Shown piece by piece: positions 11,575 through 22,776 of a stretch of DNA of 64,000 nucleotides. Both the position numbers and the translations under genes were made by a program. How positions within the stretch are numbered: the first letter of the stretch is position 1; each line of letters begins with the position of its first letter. This DNA is from Anopheles merus (Eukaryota > Arthropoda > Insecta > Diptera > Culicidae): positions 8,260,115 to 8,324,114 of the forward strand of contig NC_054081.1 of assembly GCF_017562075.2 (NCBI RefSeq), read 5' to 3'. Below the pieces are notes generated by a model. That model saw nothing but the letters and a program-made list of their open reading frames with translations, did no database searches and had not been told where the DNA came from.

Positions 11575-11582
11575 GTACGAAC

Positions 11583-12445
11583 TGCCCGTTGCTGTCGTTG
11601 TACTATGTGCCCAACGGCCAACTGTCAGTTGCTGTTGTTGACAGTGCGCTCGGAGGAAGATGTAATTTGCAGGGGTCTATGATAGGTATACCTTTCACCT
11701 TGTTCAATGGTAACAAAATACAGGCGGTCCCCGAGATACGCTATTGACCGTTGTCGCAAATCGTGTACCCGTCTGTTCTCGAGTTACGAGGTTTAAGGCC
11801 TTATTAGACGGAGGAAAATACTGTCATTTCTTGATTGGCATTTATCTGTCAAACTAAGACTTTGGCACAAAAATACCACGCGTACGTGTAATAAGGCAAG
11901 AGAATTATTCTGCCACCTTTCACATTTATTATTTAATTTATTGATTTTCTTGGCTTTATTCGAAAAAAAAATCGTTCGTTGTTTCCCATTTTTGTTGTTT
12001 TCATTCATCATTATCAAGAAATTCAATACGCTCTATCGACATTGACAGTAAAAATCTACTCTGGAGCAAATCGAAATTGAGCATGCCGAATTCCGATTTT
12101 ATATCAAATCATGTTTGAAGGATAGATTCCAAAATCAAATGACAGTATTTTCCTCTTTTTAATCACTTTGGGGAATTTGGAATGGAATTGATACATCAAA
12201 CGACGTTAGACAGCTTTTATCTCACCAGGAAAAATGAATTGGTCTTGACTAATGTAGATTATGTCAAGAAGGAGAATTTAACTGCCAAGGTGTAAAATGG
12301 TGTTTTTTTTTTTTAGAAAGAAACACATAAGGCAGATCTGATAGTGTCTTTGTAAAAAAAACTCCTTCGGCATGAAGTTATTATTTCTAATAGAAATATA
12401 TGTGCTACATAAAATTCCGTTCAGCAATCCCGAGCGTGTTATTAG
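11583..12445. other. Non-coding, repeat-like sequence
   Basis: No gene is supported. Words such as ccccgagatacgc near 11730 recur elsewhere (13690, 21680, 22780) and mark a dispersed repeat whose ends I cannot define. Confidence 0.4.
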
Positions 12446-13396
12446 AGTGGAACGCCGGTTATCCGGGCTCATCGGGACTTGACCTTGCCCGGATATGCGA
12501 ATAACACGGATAATGAGTCAAATGATATATTTAATCACAAATTCCTTATGTTTTTTTTGGAAATTATTCGTATGTTTTGATTAAAAATTACTCAGTTGTT
12601 ATGAACTACATTTTTTCCAATGAGAATTTAATCAATTAGCTATGAATTATATTGTTCCCAAGTGCCACAAATCCACTAAACGACCACTAAACGGCTTCTA
12701 AACGACTCAAGCACTCTACCTAAACGGAATATAGAAAGACTTCGTTTAGCAGACGGCAAACGACTCATGCATTCTAAAAATAGCAAAAAAGCTGGTGGCG
12801 CCATCTGTTTGTGGGATACCCAACCAGTTGAGCTTCCTCGCTTGGAGGAGAGCTTTCTCATTTCCTCTGTACTGTTGTATGGTTTCGCATTGAAGTTATG
12901 CATCGCTAGAACTAGAACGGCGATACGATTGTTTAATTACTAAACTCCAACGGAAACCACCAGTACTGAAGCAAGTGAGAATTGAGTTATGGTCGTTGGT
13001 GTTGATACCCACGTATCTGACCACACGACCATTCACATAGATTTTTGCTCAGAAAGTTATAAGGCTATATAGGTCATGATAAGATGAAACTTGTCGAAAC
13101 ACATTGCAAGAACAGGATAGCAATATAATGATGAGTTGTAATACGCCATCTATTGATCAAACCAATGAAGCTGTGGAGCTTTCATTTTTTTATATGGATA
13201 TTAAATTTTCCAGTCGTTTAAGCTTAATCTGTGGCGCTTGGTTTTTTTTTTTGCTATGCTCATGCGCTATGATAACCGATTTGTAGAATATCCACTTCAG
13301 AACGCAATGTCACCTTTAAATTGAAATGTCATTTCTCAAAAGTACAGATGATCGGATGGTCGAATAAAAGGTACCCGGATAAATGGCGCTCCACTG
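12446..13396. repeat. TIR repeat with AGTGGA(A/G)CGCC ends, hosting a nested MITE
   Basis: The left end reads AGTGGAACGCCGGTTATCCG and the right end, read inward, AGTGGAGCGCCATTTATCCG. Removing the nested 585-bp MITE leaves about 366 bp. The right-hand part (ataaccgat, gaacgcaatgtcacc, gtcatttctcaa, ggtacccg) recurs at 22060-22776, also interrupted by the same MITE family but at another position. No protein is encoded. The target duplication is unclear. Confidence 0.65.
12657..13241. mobile_element. 587-bp MITE family, copy 2
   Basis: The sequence is close to copy 1 from CCCAAGTGCCACA through to GTGGCGCTTGG, with one G missing at the right end. The neighbours are TT on both sides, consistent with a 2-bp duplication. 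It is nested in the AGTGGA-type repeat. Confidence 0.82.
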
Positions 13397-14261
13397 TACA
13401 TTACCGAAGCGAATTTTTCTGTCAAATTTGGATAAATTCCAGAATTATTCCTGTAAGACATGTGACTCTAGACAGTCGAAGTCTAAACGAGAGAGTAAGC
13501 CTCTGAATATGTTGTTTCAAACAAACGTTTGTACAACATAGGAGGATACATCCCCTCTCGCCAAATAGAAGAAGAAGAATTCCTGTAATGTAATAAGGCC
13601 TTTAGTGGAGTTGTGGTACTTGGTTGTGGCACTTGACAAATGATGTAAAATTTGCTGAAAGAAGTATCAAATTTAATAAACCGCGTATCTCGAGCCCTCA
13701 AATAATTGCCACCGCCTATCTCGGGGACTACATGAATTAGAAAAAAATAATTATGAAAAAAAATCTAAAATATTCAATGTGTAATCTGTATCTGAGAAAG
13801 TGAGTAGCCCTGCAAATCGACAACAAGCAGCAAGTCGACAAATGGTGTTGCGCGCTTTGCATACCACCAGGGGCAAAATTAAATTTAACGTACGCAGCAA
13901 GGTGTACGAAGGTCCCATACCTAATAAGAACAGTAATTTATGTTGTCTCAATCTAATTCTATATTTACTTCTTCCCCTCACACCGCCTTTCCCGCGGTTC
14001 TGTTATCACTACCAACATGAATTATGTGTGTCTATGTGTGTTAAAACCTGCGAAGGGCTCAAAGATCAGCACCAGCAGACCGACTCGCATCCAGACGCTT
14101 CCCTATCGCTTTCTCTCTCTCTCTTCCTCATTACGAACAGTTGTCCCTTTCTATCGTCCAAACAGATAAGGAAATTAAGGGCGCATCTTTCCGGCCGAAC
14201 GGGCTACACCGCACCACTCAGTTTGCATCGGATCGTGAAGTGGTGCAGTTTAGAAAGCGAC
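13397..14261. other. Upstream region of the glycosidase gene
   Basis: Contains a fragment with gagatacgcgg-like words (13680-13730) and then the probable promoter and 5' UTR of the following gene. The frame stays open upstream of the chosen ATG as far as 13800, but that part shows no domain, is AT-rich and precedes a good signal peptide, so I do not count it as coding. Confidence 0.45.
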
Positions 14262-17200
14262 ATGAATCGTTGCTGGCAATGGTGTGCCGTGTTGGTGTTG
14301 GTCTATGCTGCCCACTGCCAGGGCTACATCACGACGGGCATGCCGACGCTGATTGAGCGGGATCGGGACCCGGTCGCATCGTTTCCGTACCCGCTGCGGC
14401 AGGCACTGGGGCAGCGTCCGTCGCCCCCACCGTACAACGGCACCGAGCAGGAGCCGGGCGACGAGCTCAAGTTTCCGGCAAACTTTCTGTTCGGTGCCGC
14501 CACCGCGGCGTACCAAATCGAGGGCGCCTGGAACGTGGACGGCAAGGGCCCGAGCGTGTGGGACACGCTGACCCACACCCATCCGGAGCTGGTAGTGGAC
14601 GGGGCCACCGGTGACCGGGCGGCCGACTCGTACCGCCTCTACAGAAGCGACGTCGAGGCGCTGGAGAAGGTCGGGTTCAACTACTACCGCTTCTCGATCG
14701 CCTGGTCCCGGCTGCTGCCGCGGGGCGACCGGTCCTCCCTCAACCAGGGTGCGGTCCGCTACTACAACGCGCTAATCAACGCGCTGCTGGCGCACGGGAT
14801 CGAACCGGTCGTGACGATGCTGCACTACGATCTGCCCCAGTACCTGCAGAACCTGGGCGGGTTCGCGTCGCCACTGATCGTGGACTACTTTCGCGAGTAC
14901 GCCGACACCCTGTACTGGAATTTCGGTGATCGGGTGAGTGGCGATCCTAGGGGGTTGTGTCTAATGTAGTGTGGGGTTTCATGAATCTTTCGTTGAGATT
15001 CTTTCATATGAATCTTCAGTGATGAGTAATTCGGATCTCGAGTCGAATTTTCCAAGATTCACGAATCTCTAAAAATGCTTAAATCATCAAAGAATCACGA
15101 ATCTCTAAAGATTCACAAATCTTTAAAGATTCATTAATCTCTAAATAATCTCCAAGGCTTCATTAATCTGTTGGTATTCATGAATCTCTCCCCGTAGCAA
15201 AACTAACTGTTCGGCTGCGTGGTACCTTTCAAGCAGTCTGATGAAAGCCTGTATAGGCTGCCATGATTGGTCGAAGTAAAGACATAGCGGGCGATCCGGC
15301 CAGTATTCCTTGAGGCACAAGAGAGTTTTAGTTGATTCAAATCCAGCTGCACATGTGGGTACTGGTGAACTTCCCCTTGTGTCCTATGAAAAGGTTCTTT
15401 CTTGTCTTAAACGGGAATAGGCTGCCATGACCACGTAGGTTGTTACGCCAAGAAGAATAATAAAAAGCTTCAGCTTTATGTTTCTAGAGATTTATTAATT
15501 CCTTGAGATACGTTAATCGTTAGAGATATAAGAATCTTTTGGAATTCATGAATCTTTCGAGATTCAAGATTCTTTTGATATTCTTGAATTTTTCAAGATA
15601 TATGAATTTTTCGAGATTCATGAATATTTGAGATACATGAATCTTTCTAACCGAGAATCAGATTGATTGAATCATTGCAAAGATTCATTCAGATCCACGA
15701 ATCTGAATTAATATTTGAAATGATTTATGAATCTGAATGTAGGTTGCAAAGATTCATGAAGCTCAAAAACTCTCCAAAAATCTCCAAAGATTTATGAATC
15801 TCGAAAGATTAATGAATTACAAAAAAAAAAATCATACATCGAAATATTCACGAATCTCTATGGACTCATGAATCTCAATGGATACATACATTTCCCAAGA
15901 TTCATAGAGCTTGAGTTTCCCATTATTCTTCTTCTTGGCGTAGCAACCTATGAGGTCATCGAGACTAATGTTGGGTAAATATAAGTCAGATACACGAATC
16001 TGTATGAATCTTCTTGGCGTTCTTGGGGCTTATCATATGTTTTTTGGAAGGCAAATTCAATATTTTGAAAATCAGCTATCTCTAAAGATTCTTGAATCCC
16101 TGGGACTATATGCATTATAATGGATTTATGAATCCATAAACCCAGTCTAGTGGTACAGTCGTCAACTTGTATGACTTAACAACATGCCCGTCATGGCTTC
16201 AAGCCCCAAATAGACCGTGCCGGCATACGTAGGACTGATTATCCTGCCAAGGGGGGGCGGGGGGGGGGGAATCAATAAGCCTCTGAAAGCCAAGCCCACA
16301 AGTGGTACAGGCAGGCCTTGACCGATAACGGTTTTTGAGTCAAAGAAGCAGAAAAAGAAGAAGAAGTAAAATTCATGAATCTTTAGTGATTCATGAATCC
16401 TTGGAGTTTCATGAATCTTAGAAGATTCATCAATGTTTGAAGATTCGATTCGAGATTCGAATCACCCATCACTGAAGATTCATATGAATGATTCTCAACG
16501 ATAGATTCATTTTGCTACGGGGAGACGGTCCATGCGAGGCTTTAACCCACTACGGGAATATTGTTAGGTGGGTTCGCGGAAATTAAATATTTTGAAAACA
16601 TACCCTAAAATCTCTAAATATTCATGAATCCCTGGAGATATATGGATTTTAATTGAAGTATGAATCTTTGAAGATTCATTCATCTTTCATCGAGATTCAC
16701 GAAATTTTGGAATCTTTAGAGATTCGTGAATCTTTGAGGAGTCAATTCGAGAATTCAAATTACTCATCACAGAATATTAATATGAATGAATCTCAATCCC
16801 AACACTAGTTGTGTCCGAGATGGAAAACCATGCTATATCTTTTCTTTTTCGTTTCTTTTTTTGCTACCAACTTGCAGGTGAAGGTTTGGATCACGCACAA
16901 CGAACCGTACGACTTTTGCGTGGAGGGATACGGGACGGGCAGCACCGGGCCGCTCGTGTACGCGACCGGCGTCGGCGAATATCTGTGCGCCCATCACGTG
17001 CTGCTGAGCCACGCGGCCGCCTACCAGCTGTACAAGGAGCGGTACCGGTCGCAGCAGCGGGGAAAGATCGGCATAACGCTCAGCGGACGTTACTACTATC
17101 CTGCCACTAACGTCACGCCGTACGATACCGTCGAGCGTGCCCTACTGTTTCAGGTATGTGGTTTATGGTATAAAAAAAAACGAACGAACCACTCTTTACA

Positions 17201-17987
17201 CTAACACATCCCACATCACCAGATCGGTTGGTTTGCCGAGCCACTGTTCGGCGAGGACGGCAACTATCCCGCCGTGATGGTGGACGAGATCGGCAACAAC
17301 AGTGCACTGGAGCGCCGGTCCCATTCCCGCCTGCCCACCTTTACCAGCGCGGAGCGGCTGCTTGTCCGGGGCAGTGCGGACTTCTTCGCCTACAACTACT
17401 ACTCCAGCCGGCTGGTCGAGCTGGACCGGGCGGAGTACAACACGGCGGAGCCGCCGGCCTGGCGCCGGGACGCGCGCATCCTGCAGTCGGTCGACCCGGG
17501 CTGGAGCCGGGCCAAGTCCACCTGGCTGTACGTGGTGCCGGAGGGCCTGCGGGGCGTACTGAACTGGTTCCGGCGGCGCTACCGCAACCCGACCGTGCTC
17601 ATCACCGAGAACGGCTACTCGGACGACGGCCAGCTGGACGATGCGGCCCGCATCGACTACTACGCCCGGCACCTGGACGCGCTGCTGACGGCGGTCGTGG
17701 TGGACGGGTGCAATGTGGCCGGCTTCACCGCCTGGAGCATCATCGACAACTTTGAATGGTTGCGCGGGTACAGGTGCGTTTGTGTGTGCCAGTTGGAGGC
17801 TGAGTTTTGGATAACCAAAAAAAAAAAAAAAAATCATTCCCTTTTGTTCTGGTTTTTTCCCCCTAACAGCGAAAAGTTTGGACTGTTCTACGTCAACTTC
17901 AGCGATCCGCAGCTCCAGCGGGTGCCGAAAGCTTCGGCCGACTTTATGCGGCGTGTCATCAGCACCCGCACCATTCCAGCGCACTAG
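14262..17987 (+). CDS. Secreted glycoside hydrolase family 1 (beta-glucosidase/myrosinase-like)
   Basis: Four exons: 14262-14933, 16878-17153, 17223-17773 and 17870-17987, all with GT/AG junctions, giving 538 residues. The ATG was chosen because it opens a signal peptide (hydrophobic core CAVLVLVYAAHC). The GH1 fold starts near residue 65 (FLFGAATAAYQIEGAW). The acid/base glutamate lies in ITHNEP at about residue 233, the nucleophile in LITENGYSDDG at about residue 445, and the late motif FTAWSIIDNFEW is intact. Both catalytic residues are present, so the enzyme is probably active. Family members hydrolyse beta-glucosides or related glycosides with retention of configuration. Insect members include digestive beta-glucosidases and myrosinases, and substrate cannot be told here. 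About 95 percent of intron 1 is a transposon. Confidence 0.93.
14962..16807. mobile_element. 1.85-kb non-autonomous hAT-like element inside intron 1 of the GH1 gene
   Basis: An exact 8-bp duplication, GTTGTGTC, lies at 14954-14961 and 16808-16815. The ends are imperfect inverted repeats: TAGTGTGGGG on the left (five bases inside the boundary) and TAGTGTTGGG read inward from the right. Both lead into a shared stretch around CAGTGATGAGTAATTCG (14 of 17 matching). The interior is packed with imperfect copies of the palindrome-like word GATTCATGAATCTCTAAA in both orientations, plus an inner inverted pair CTCCCCGTAGCAAAA (15189) and TTTTGCTACGGGGAG (16511). It has no transposase. The intron would be about 90 bp without it. 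A SINE-like insert sits at 16147-16367. Confidence 0.82.
16147..16367 (+). mobile_element. tRNA-derived SINE nested in the intron element
   Basis: A tRNA-like head with an A-box-like tagtggtacagtcgtc and a B-box-like GCTTCAAGCCC (16196-16206) is followed by a non-tRNA body and an AAG-rich tail ending at about 16367. A G run interrupts the body near 16250-16270. Its style resembles the SINE200 family of Anopheles gambiae; that name is from memory and unverified. It is younger than the hAT-like element that contains it. Confidence 0.65.
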
Positions 17988-18178
17988 CCAAAGGCCGGCT
18001 GAAGTAATCTAACGGTTGGGCAAATAATTTGAATAATTAAACATGACTTCAATTTGGTGCTGCCGATGGTACGGCACAATACGCAAATAAGTTAACTTTT
18101 TAGTAGAATTATGACGCTATGCTGGGGCCATGTGGTTTGGTGTGCGCATATTGAAGGATTTAGGAATAATAGAAGATT

Positions 18179-18184
18179 AATAAA
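18179..18184 (+). promoter_or_regulatory. Candidate polyadenylation signal of the GH1 gene
   Basis: AATAAA lies 192 bp after the stop codon. An ATTAAA at 18036-18041 is a closer alternative. I cannot choose between them from sequence alone. Confidence 0.45.
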
Positions 18185-18529
18185 TGATTCAGCTTTAAAT
18201 GCTCTGGAACAAGTACTTCTCCAAACAAGTAAAATCTCGCATGTAGAGCAATATCATTTGTGTTTCTGATACATTTACAGCAGCTGCGAAATTAAGTGCA
18301 CAATTGTTATCATTGGGAATTTCTTCAAATTTGAACATCGTACTTTCAAAAAAACAACGAATGATTTACCTCACCTTTTATAATAGATCTATCTTGCATT
18401 GAACCAAGAGCATACAAATTTACAAACATTACATTTGCCATCCAGGTTAGGTATGGTGTGAGGAAAACAGTTCTCGGAACATGAAATAGGTCAAATTGAT
18501 GCTTGCCACACACTTGGAGAATCGAATTA

Positions 18530-19354
18530 CGAAATCGGTGTAATTATTCAAAGATCTGCGAATGTTACTAACAATAATCTCAATTATCCAAGTGCATATA
18601 GCCAAAGGAAGTGGGTGAGAGATGAACGAAGAATAATTAGGGCAGCTTCGTACTCCAATAAAGGATGTCTGAGAATCTCACAAGAACTAGAATTAAATGC
18701 AAGCAAAACAACAGGGAACAGAGGAAAGTTCCCAATCTACAACTGCATCACAAAACTACAAAATTAGAACTTGCTGCCGTACATATGGCGTGGAAAAGTG
18801 AATCGAATGACGTAAGTGTTCGTGATGTTGTAACATATTTTAAACTAGATATTGATTGTAGGTCAGTTGGAGTGATGCAAAAAAGTTCAATCTTGATGAA
18901 CCAGACGACTATTCTCACTACTGGCGAAAGTTTTTGACATGAAGCGCTGTATTTTTCAACACGCTATTTTAGAGGTGATTCGGTAATGATTGGGGTGCAT
19001 CTAGCAGCCATCGAAAGTAAGATTTGGCGATTGTTCTAATACGGAAGGATAGTGTATAAGTACATCCATATCCTAGGCAATCATTTGAAATCTTATTCGA
19101 ACATATACAACAACAACCAGTTGATATTCCAGCAAGAAAACGCTTCCGTTGATGTCAGCAAGATAACCAAGGATATCCTGGAAAGAATGCAAACCAATAA
19201 TATGACCTGGCCAGCCTTGTCTTCTGATCTAAATATCATCGAGAACGTCTGGGGCATGTTTGTTCGAAAAGTATATGAAGATGGGAAATACTATGAGACC
19301 GTACAGCGTCTGGAAGTAGCGACTAGAACTATGTCTGTTCAGTCTTTGCTTTGA
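18530..19354 (+). pseudogene. Broken Tc1-like transposase
   Basis: Fragments in shifting frames follow the order of a Tc1-type transposase. First comes a helix-turn-helix region with RISQELELNASKTT near 18675. Next is a catalytic-domain part with WSDAKKFNLDEPDDYSHYW near 18865-18925. The C-terminal part is open at about 19130-19354 (FQQENA, then WPALSSDLNIIENVWG). The expected DD34E residues are read as D in WSDAKKF, E replacing the second D in QENA, and E in NIIEN. Several frameshifts and a catalytic substitution show it is dead. I could not define terminal repeats. Confidence 0.85.
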
Positions 19355-20284
19355 AACTGACTGAAAGTATGCCATAACGGAATTTTTAGGTGATCAACCG
19401 TAATTGAGGATCAACTGATTACTAGATTTAAAAAAAAAACTTGTCAATATGTGTTAGTTTTTCTTTTCAATTCAATACCTACGTGAGGCTAGCATACACG
19501 GAAGCGTCTGCATTTCAAGTTTATTTTTTTAAATTATGGAGAATATTTCCAAAATGTTTGTGAATTTTTTTCAGGCAAAAGTTTATTGAAATGTATTTGA
19601 AAATGTGTGATTTTTTTCAAAAATATCCGATTATTTTTAATTGCCTTAAGTCAACAAAAACTAGGTGAGGTTAGCATTATGAAACGCAGTGTACTAAAAC
19701 AGTGGACCACTTTTTCAATAAAATAATTCAAAAATAACAACAAATATCTTCCCAATCTTCCCCCCAGTACATTTGCAGTGCTGGAAACAACTATTAAACT
19801 TTTCATACAAAATTATATGAAAAAGAGACTCCCGCATAATGAGTGATTCACTGGAACGAATTAACACGCATATAGATTTAAGAGGAACTGGAAAAGGGGA
19901 GTGTCGTTGGCTAGCTTGTCCAGTTTGCGTCATCTATTGCGGATACCGCTTCAAGCTTTGCTGCGAATGACGTGCAACAGAAAATCCAACCTGCTGACAA
20001 CATAGCTTTCCCGACACTTCATCAATTCTTTCACTCTTGCATTTCGCACTAACGACTAGGTAATTATTTTTTCCGCCACTGTATTTCTCTTCCTTCTTTG
20101 TGGGCTTTCCGCCCCAAAATCGCATACTATATGCCTATATCATGCTGTGCATCGTAATGTACTTTTCCTATCCTATACGTGAAACAATTAAACATACTTC
20201 CTGATCTCACCGGCTTGAGCTCGGGGCCATTCATCCCTGCCCGTTGTCAGTCTGCGTCGTCTCTCTCACGTCCGCCTTGCACCC
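19355..20284. other. Non-coding, AT-rich
   Basis: The first 350 bases may be the tail of the dead Tc1-like element. Words gtgaggctagcata and gtgaggttagcatta recur near 19484 and 19665, a short direct repeat. The last part should be the 3' UTR of the gene on the minus strand. No other gene is visible. Confidence 0.4.
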
Positions 20285-20981
20285 CTACAGCGGCTGCACG
20301 ATCTGGTCGGCGACGACGGGTTTCGTCTGCTCGTTGCGCAGCTGCAGGACAAAGATCAGCTGCCGCAGCACCGGCGTCCACTGGGCGCACTTGCCGCCGT
20401 GATCACACACGATCGTGCGGTGCAGCACGTTCGCACGCACGTCGTCCTCATCGAGCAGGGCTGTGACGGGGGAGGGTGCGATTGCAAAAACAAGCAGGTC
20501 GTCATTAGTAAGCCTAAACATGGAATCAATAAATCAAACGAACTCACCAGCGGACAGGCGGTAGATCAGGGCCTCCAGCTGTTCCGGCAGCGTACCCTTC
20601 GCCCACTGGTCGTACAGCAGATCGATACGCTTTTGCACATTCGCCCGGCGTGACTCCTCCAGCTGCTGCACGTACCCATCGAACACGGTCCGTACCTGGC
20701 CGATCATCTCCGCCCGCTCCGGCAAGCTGTCCTCGGCGGCGGGGGCGGCATTCTCCTCCTGCTTCTTGTCGGCTTTGGCTCCGCCAGCCCTCGGCTTGTG
20801 GCTCGTCGGTATCGGGGGCGGATCGTTCCAGCCCGGATCGTGCGCTTTATGGACAAACGAAAAACAAAAAAAAAAACAAACAGGTTCGCCGTCGAATGAG
20901 CAATGTTGGCAAGGAAGGGTGTATTTTAATGGTCCATTTAAACTTACATTTCGTTGCACTACGATAGTTTTCGCCACTCAT
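20285..20981 (-). CDS. SRA1: SRA1-like protein (steroid receptor RNA activator protein family)
   Basis: Three exons: 20981-20948, 20844-20548 and 20460-20285. Introns have GT/AG ends and the frame is kept, giving 168 residues. The N-terminus carries the family hallmark GWNDPP (in SHDPGWNDPPPIP, right after the first junction), followed by a proline- and lysine-rich linker. The helical C-terminal domain runs from about residue 65: a helix with LLYDQWAKGTLPEQLEALIYRL, then the DDVRANVLHRTIVCDHGGKCAQWTPVLRQLI region matching the human SRA1/Sec31-type bundle. In mammals the SRA1 locus makes both a non-coding RNA coactivator and a protein. Only the protein can be supported here. The first exon is just 34 bp and was placed by its ATG, its donor and its phase. 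Confidence 0.87.
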
Positions 20982-22055
20982 TGCTAATGGTCATGGTTTT
21001 TGGTTCGCTCGGATGCTTCGTCTTCGATTTCGTCCAAACATACAGCTCGCTGCTTGGGCTGTCAAATTGGTCCCGCACAGCTGTACCGATTTCCGTTAAA
21101 TTACCCACAAATTACCCAATGGCTGGATAAATTATAAAAAAACCACTTATTACTGTTTTAGTTTACATTTTGATGTGTTTACCGCTGCAATAAAAAAATA
21201 CATTAATTTCTTTGCAAACTACCCACATTACCCTTAAATTATCTGAAAGGTATTTTTATGGTTTTATTTCGCTGTTTGCTGTGTTGGGAGTGGTGTGTAT
21301 GTGAACAGAACGTAGCTACTAGTGATGGGCCATACAACTCCACTAAGGGGATCGAACCGGACCCAGGTGTGCCTGGGTCGGAATCGGTAGGTTCGGTAGG
21401 TGCATACGAGTTCTGTAGGATTAGTACGTGTCGAAATGCATGTGCTTTAAATGAAGTACATTGAAAAAGAAATTAAACAGATGTTATGCACTAGTCAAAT
21501 ATTTGAGCCGATTTGTGACTCAAGTTCTGTGCCAAAGCTTCCTCTCGCGTAAGTAGCAAACATCCAAAAAGCTAGCTCGAATTCTCGAAGCTGATTTGAG
21601 GCAGTTTAACGAAAAATCGCTCTGATGTCGTACTTTGTGGTTGTTTAGGAGATAAGACGGTTCAAGTAGTCCCAGAGATACACGGTACTTCTTATACGCG
21701 GATTCGAAGATATGTGGTTTTCTAAATTTAACAGTTCTTCGAGCAAATTGTACTGATTCGACACATCAATTGTAAAATGCCAAATAATTTACCTATTGAT
21801 CGAATGTTTAAAATCATTTCAGAGGGATCAAAACTGTAAATACAGTGAGAATAATATCAAATAATTAGTCAAGTGGCTAAAACCACCCCCTATTTGTAAA
21901 ACTATACGAAAATTAGTAATATTTAGGATGGAAATCACGATATTCGACTTACATGGACATTCGAGATACGCGGTATTTTGCAGCTGTTTTTGGACCCCAT
22001 TAACCATGTATCTCGGAGATCGGAATCTATATCGTGTTTTTTGTTATTACAATGT
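20982..22055. other. Intergenic, with dispersed repeat fragments
   Basis: The 5' flank of the SRA1-like gene is followed by a TAGTGATGGGC word at about 21320, which resembles a hAT-type terminus but has no visible partner. A diverged unit of the 133-bp repeat lies at 21590-21665, and a block with gagatacacggta and gcggattcgaagata near 21675-21720 recurs near 44060. No gene is supported. Confidence 0.45.
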
Positions 22056-22776
22056 GCTCCGATAACCGTTATGTCGAATATTCTCCTCAGAACGCAATGT
22101 CACCTTCATATTGAACAGTCCCCAAGTGCCACAAATCCACTAAACGACCACTAAACGGCTTCTAAACGACTCAAGTTCTCTACCTAAACGGAATATAGAA
22201 AGACTTCGTTTAGCAGACGCCAAACGACTCATGCATTCTAAAAATAGCAAAAAAGCTGGTGGCGCTATCTGTTGGTGGGATACCCCAACCAGTTGAGCTT
22301 CATCGCTTGGAGGAGAGCTTTCTCATTTCCTCTGTACTGTTGTATGGTTTCGCATTGAAGTTATGCATCGCTAGAACTAGAACGGCGATACGATTGTTTA
22401 AATACTAAACTCCAACGGAAACCACCAGCACTGAAGCAAGTGAGATTTGAGCAATGGTCATTGGTGTTGATACCCACGTATCTAACCACACGACCATTTA
22501 TATAGATTTTTGCTCAGAAAGTTAGAAGGCTATATAGGTCATAATAAAATGCAACTTGTCGAAACACATTGCAAGAAAAGGATAGCAATATAATGATGAG
22601 TTGTAATACGCCATCTATTGATCAAACCAATGAAGCTGTGGAGCTTTCATTTTTTTTCTATGGATATTCAATTTTCCAGTCGTTTAAGCTTAATCTGTGG
22701 CGCTTGGGTCATTTCTCAACAGCACGGATAAACGGACTGCCGAACAAAAGGTACCCGAATAAACGGCGCTCCACTG
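22056..22776. repeat. Second copy of the AGTGGA-type repeat, hosting a MITE
   Basis: The sequence around ataaccg, gaacgcaatgtcaccttcatattgaa, then gtcatttctcaacag, ggtacccgaataaacggcgctccactg repeats the right-hand part of 13242-13396. The left end is not recognisable. A MITE splits it at 22121-22708. Confidence 0.65.
22121..22708. mobile_element. 587-bp MITE family, copy 3
   Basis: Complete copy of 588 bp from CCCAAGTGCCACA to TGTGGCGCTTGGG. The dinucleotide TC flanks it on both sides (22119-22120 and 22709-22710). The related locus at 13318-13336 has the same surrounding words with a single TC and no insertion, so the 2-bp duplication is seen directly. Confidence 0.87.

Noticed and set aside
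13800..14261. N-terminal extension of the glycosidase from an upstream ATG
   Set aside because: The extension has no domain, is AT-rich and would bury the signal peptide that starts at 14262.
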